Below are positions 61,934 to 64,000 of a stretch of DNA of 64,000 nucleotides, in pieces (position 1 is the stretch's first letter; each line of letters starts with the position of its first letter). The notes under the pieces are model-generated. The model made no database searches and was not told where the DNA came from. It worked only from the letters and a program-made list of their open reading frames with translations. The position numbers were made by a program, and so were the translations under genes. The DNA is from Bin87 sp963666415. Its GTDB lineage: Bacteria; Chloroflexota; Dehalococcoidia; Lucifugimonadales; UBA3495. The stretch is taken from contig CAXXPD010000002.1 in the NCBI GenBank assembly GCA_963666415.2, positions 1,178,001-1,242,000 of the forward strand, written 5' to 3'.

Positions 61934-62705
61934 TACTCCCAGTGTCGGCGTACAGACGGATCTGCACCTCCTTGCCGATGAGGCGGGAGGGCACGCTGTA
62001 GCTATGTCCCGCTACCTGGATGGTGCACCACTTGCGCACCTTGGACTGGTAGTTGACGTATTCCGGCACCGGGGCTGGCGGTAGGGAGCGTAGGCAAAGC
62101 AACTCCTGCTCCAGCTTCCCCTGTACCAGGCGATTGCGTCTCTCCACCATCTGCCGGACGAAGCTGGCGTAGTCGTCGGCGGTGTCAAAATCACGGCTGC
62201 CCCGTAGGATGAGGGCTTGGTCGATGGCGTCCTTGAGGCGGTAGTGAGCGTGCTCGGCGACGCCGTTTTCATGGCTCTGGCCGGGATTGATGCGGGTGGA
62301 GCGGAGGCCATAGTGGTCCAGCAGGGCGGCGTAATTGTCGTTAAGAGCGCGGCCGCGGCTGCTGCGCAATTCGTGAGTGGCAGCCGAGGTATTGTCGCTG
62401 CGCACCACCTCTGGAACGCCGCCCAGGGTCCAGAGGGCATTCTGCAATCCCTGCTGCAAGGCCAGGAAGGTCTCGCCGGCGGCGACCTCAGCGTAGCGCC
62501 ATCCCGAGTGGCTGAGTATCAGCTGGAACAGCAGGTGAGGGTAGGACTGGCCGGCGATGGTCACCTTGAGTTCCCCGCAGTGGGTGAAGTCGAACTGGGC
62601 CTCCCGTCCCGGCGGATGCACCTGGGGGAAGTACACCTCCTGATCCGGACCATGCAGCGCCCGCCTCCTGAGCCTGTCGAAGGGCCTGTAATCGTCGTTG
62701 CAGCG
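61934..62705 (-). pseudogene. istA: IS21-type IstA remnant, copy 2
   Basis: The integrase core is intact here: PGREAQFDFTHCGELKVTIA (Asp), GVPEVVRSDNTSAATHELR (Asp) and NPGQSHENGVAEHAHYRLKD (Glu), then RSLPPAPVPEYVNYQSKVRK and VQIRLYADT, where the IS256 end cuts it. The N-terminal helix-turn-helix is lost at 62706, where the second rve element is inserted. Near-copy of 6165-6530. Confidence 0.8.
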
Positions 62706-62706
62706 C

Positions 62707-64000
62707 GCATTGCCTCAACAAAACCGTTACCCAACGCGATTGGTTGCCTCAAATAAAATGTTACCCAAAATCGGGGAGGCGATCGCGTGGGAGGAGGCAT
62801 CAGCAAGATGGCAAAACAGGAATTGCTGGCGACGATCCGAGACCGTTACCGAGCTTCATCCAAGCGGGAGAAAAGCCGGATCCTCGACGAGTTCATCGCG
62901 GTGACCGGCCACCATCGCAAGCACGGCATCAGGCTGCTGGGGCAGTCCGGCGACGACGGAGAGCAGCAGCCGGCGGCAAAAAAGGGCCGACGCATCTACG
63001 ACGAGGCGGTCCGCCAGGCGGTGATCGTGGTTTGGGAAGCCGCTGATCGGATCTGCGGCAAGCGGCTGAAGGCGGCGTTGCCCCATCTGGTGGAGTCCAT
63101 GGAGCGCCATGGCCACCTGGATCTGGACCCTGGGGTGCGTCAACGACTGCTGGCGGCCAGCGCCGCCACCCTGGACCGGTTGCTCCAGCCGATCAGGACA
63201 CCGGCGGGCCGCAAGCTCCGACGCAGGAGGCGGCAGTCGCCGGGCCGCAATATTCCGGTGCGGACCTTCGCCGATTGGAATGCGCCGCCACCAGGATTCC
63301 TGGAGATTGACCTGGTGGTCCACCACGGCGGCTCCTTGTGGGGTTCCATGATCCACAGCCTGGTGGCCACCGATATCTGCACCGGCTGGACCGAGGCCGT
63401 GCCACTGCTGGCCCGGGAGCAATCCCTGGTAGTGGCAGGACTGGAGGCCATCGGGCGACAGTTGCCCTTCCCAGTCAAAGGCATCGACTCGGACAACGAC
63501 AGCGTATTCATCAACGCTACTCTCACCAAGTACTGCGCCGAGCGGGGCATCGAGTTCACCCGTTCGCGGCCCTACCGCAAGAACGACCAGGCCTGGATCG
63601 AGCAGAAGAACGGCGCGGTGGTCCGCCACTTCGTCGGTCACAACCGCTACTCCGGCGCGGTGGCCGGACCGACCATGGCCCACCTGTACGGGGCGGTGCG
63701 ACGGTACGTGAACTACTTCCAGCCGTCGTTCAAGTTGGTTGAGAAAACTCGGCACGGCTCCAGGGTCGTCAAGCGGTACAGCCCGCCAGCCACGCCCTGT
63801 GATCGGCTGATGCAGCATGACGCGGTCAGCGTGGAGATGAAGGCGGCGCTGAGTGAATATCGGGTCCAGTTGGACCCGGTGGCGCTGCTGCACGCCATCC
63901 GGGAAGCCCAGTCGGCCCTGGCCGCGGTTACGTCTCCCGAAATCCGGCCCACTCCCAGCGGCGAGAGCCTGGAACAGTTCCTGGCCAAGTTGCCCGACTG
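62707..64000 (+). mobile_element. rve-type IS element, copy 2 (runs off the window)
   Basis: The same double left end as at 4501 (TTGCCTCAA ... GTTACC twice) and identical sequence, as far as I compared it, to 4501-5794. It is inserted into an IS21 remnant. The right end is outside the window. Confidence 0.9.
62808..64000 (+). CDS. rve-domain DDE transposase, copy 2 (partial)
   Basis: The first 397 codons of the transposase described at 4602, without visible change: FLEIDLVVHHGG, KGIDSDNDSVF and AWIEQKNGAVVRHF are all present. The gene is incomplete only because the window ends. Identity over more than 1.2 kb implies a recent transposition or gene conversion between the two sites, or an assembly repeat. 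Confidence 0.9.
   Translation, partial: MAKQELLATIRDRYRASSKREKSRILDEFIAVTGHHRKHGIRLLGQSGDDGEQQPAAKKGRRIYDEAVRQAVIVVWEAADRICGKRLKAALPHLVESMERHGHLDLDPGVRQRLLAASAATLDRLLQPIRTPAGRKLRRRRRQSPGRNIPVRTFADWNAPPPGFLEIDLVVHHGGSLWGSMIHSLVATDICTGWTEAVPLLAREQSLVVAGLEAIGRQLPFPVKGIDSDNDSVFINATLTKYCAERGIEFTRSRPYRKNDQAWIEQKNGAVVRHFVGHNRYSGAVAGPTMAHLYGAVRRYVNYFQPSFKLVEKTRHGSRVVKRYSPPATPCDRLMQHDAVSVEMKAALSEYRVQLDPVALLHAIREAQSALAAVTSPEIRPTPSGESLEQFLAKLPD

Noticed and set aside
1..64000. tRNA or rRNA genes
   Set aside because: No T-arm GTTCRANNC plus acceptor pairing and no rRNA landmark was recognised on either strand. A covariance-model search would settle it.

Overview
The window looks like a chromosomal segment from an uncultured, high-GC, free-living or sponge-associated Chloroflexota of the SAR202/Dehalococcoidia kind. 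This is an inference. It rests on the host gene set: two luciferase-like monooxygenases plus a third as a remnant, two FMN alpha-hydroxy-acid dehydrogenases, a UGSC-motif selenoprotein, NHL propellers, a DUF35/thiolase pair and a DUF5679 zinc ribbon. There is no rRNA or marker gene to confirm it, and I saw no tRNA.

More than half of the window is mobile DNA. I count three single-ORF IS66 copies (each with a clean 8-bp target duplication), four IS1380 copies, one ISAs1, two copies of an rve-type DDE element (the second cut by the window end), two ISNCY copies plus fragments, two IS4-type elements plus fragments, two IS5 elements, one intact and two decayed IS256, and pieces of IS21, IS630, IS701 and possibly IS1182. 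At least three MITE-like elements are present. Several are nested, and many host genes are split or frameshifted.

Layout. 1-2.2 kb: coiled-coil AAA ATPase gene split by IS66. 2.2-7.0 kb: IS630, decayed MFS transporter, rve element, IS21 remnant. 7.0-9.7 kb: accessory genes on the plus strand (ClpP-like fragment, small unknowns, an AAA_14 ATPase with an odd membrane tail). 9.7-12.8 kb: ISAs1 and IS1380. 12.8-17.4 kb: defence-like stretch, with a two-gene SAMHD1-like HD plus YwgA-like module lying between the two ends of a gutted MmeI-like methyltransferase gene, then Uma2. 17.8-23.7 kb: frameshifted SDH/ClpP-like protease, IS66 in a zinc-ribbon gene, and two secreted proteins. 23.9-30.8 kb: IS1380, a run of tiny Cys-rich genes, an NHL protein, DUF5679, IS256 and IS1380. 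30.9-36.6 kb: a minus-strand host block containing a second zinc-ribbon gene, an orphan type I-E-like CRISPR array, mutL with two small genes, a MITE-split membrane gene, a HAD hydrolase and an unknown. 36.6-45.4 kb: nested IS elements and a truncated antitoxin. 45.5-52.4 kb: oxidoreductase cluster (UGSC partner, UGSC selenoprotein, NHL, LLM, membrane protein, FMN dehydrogenase with SHOCT tail, LLM remnant, convergent FMN dehydrogenase). 52.8-55.1 kb: IS5 carrying an IS4-type element. 55.3-59.7 kb: LLM, small membrane protein, DUF35 and thiolase. 59.8-64 kb: IS701, IS256, IS21 and the second rve element.

The most notable items are the UGSC selenoprotein with an in-frame TGA and a SECIS-like hairpin, the HD/YwgA-like module inside a wrecked restriction-type gene, the cas-less CRISPR array, and the very precise insertion histories that can be read from target duplications.
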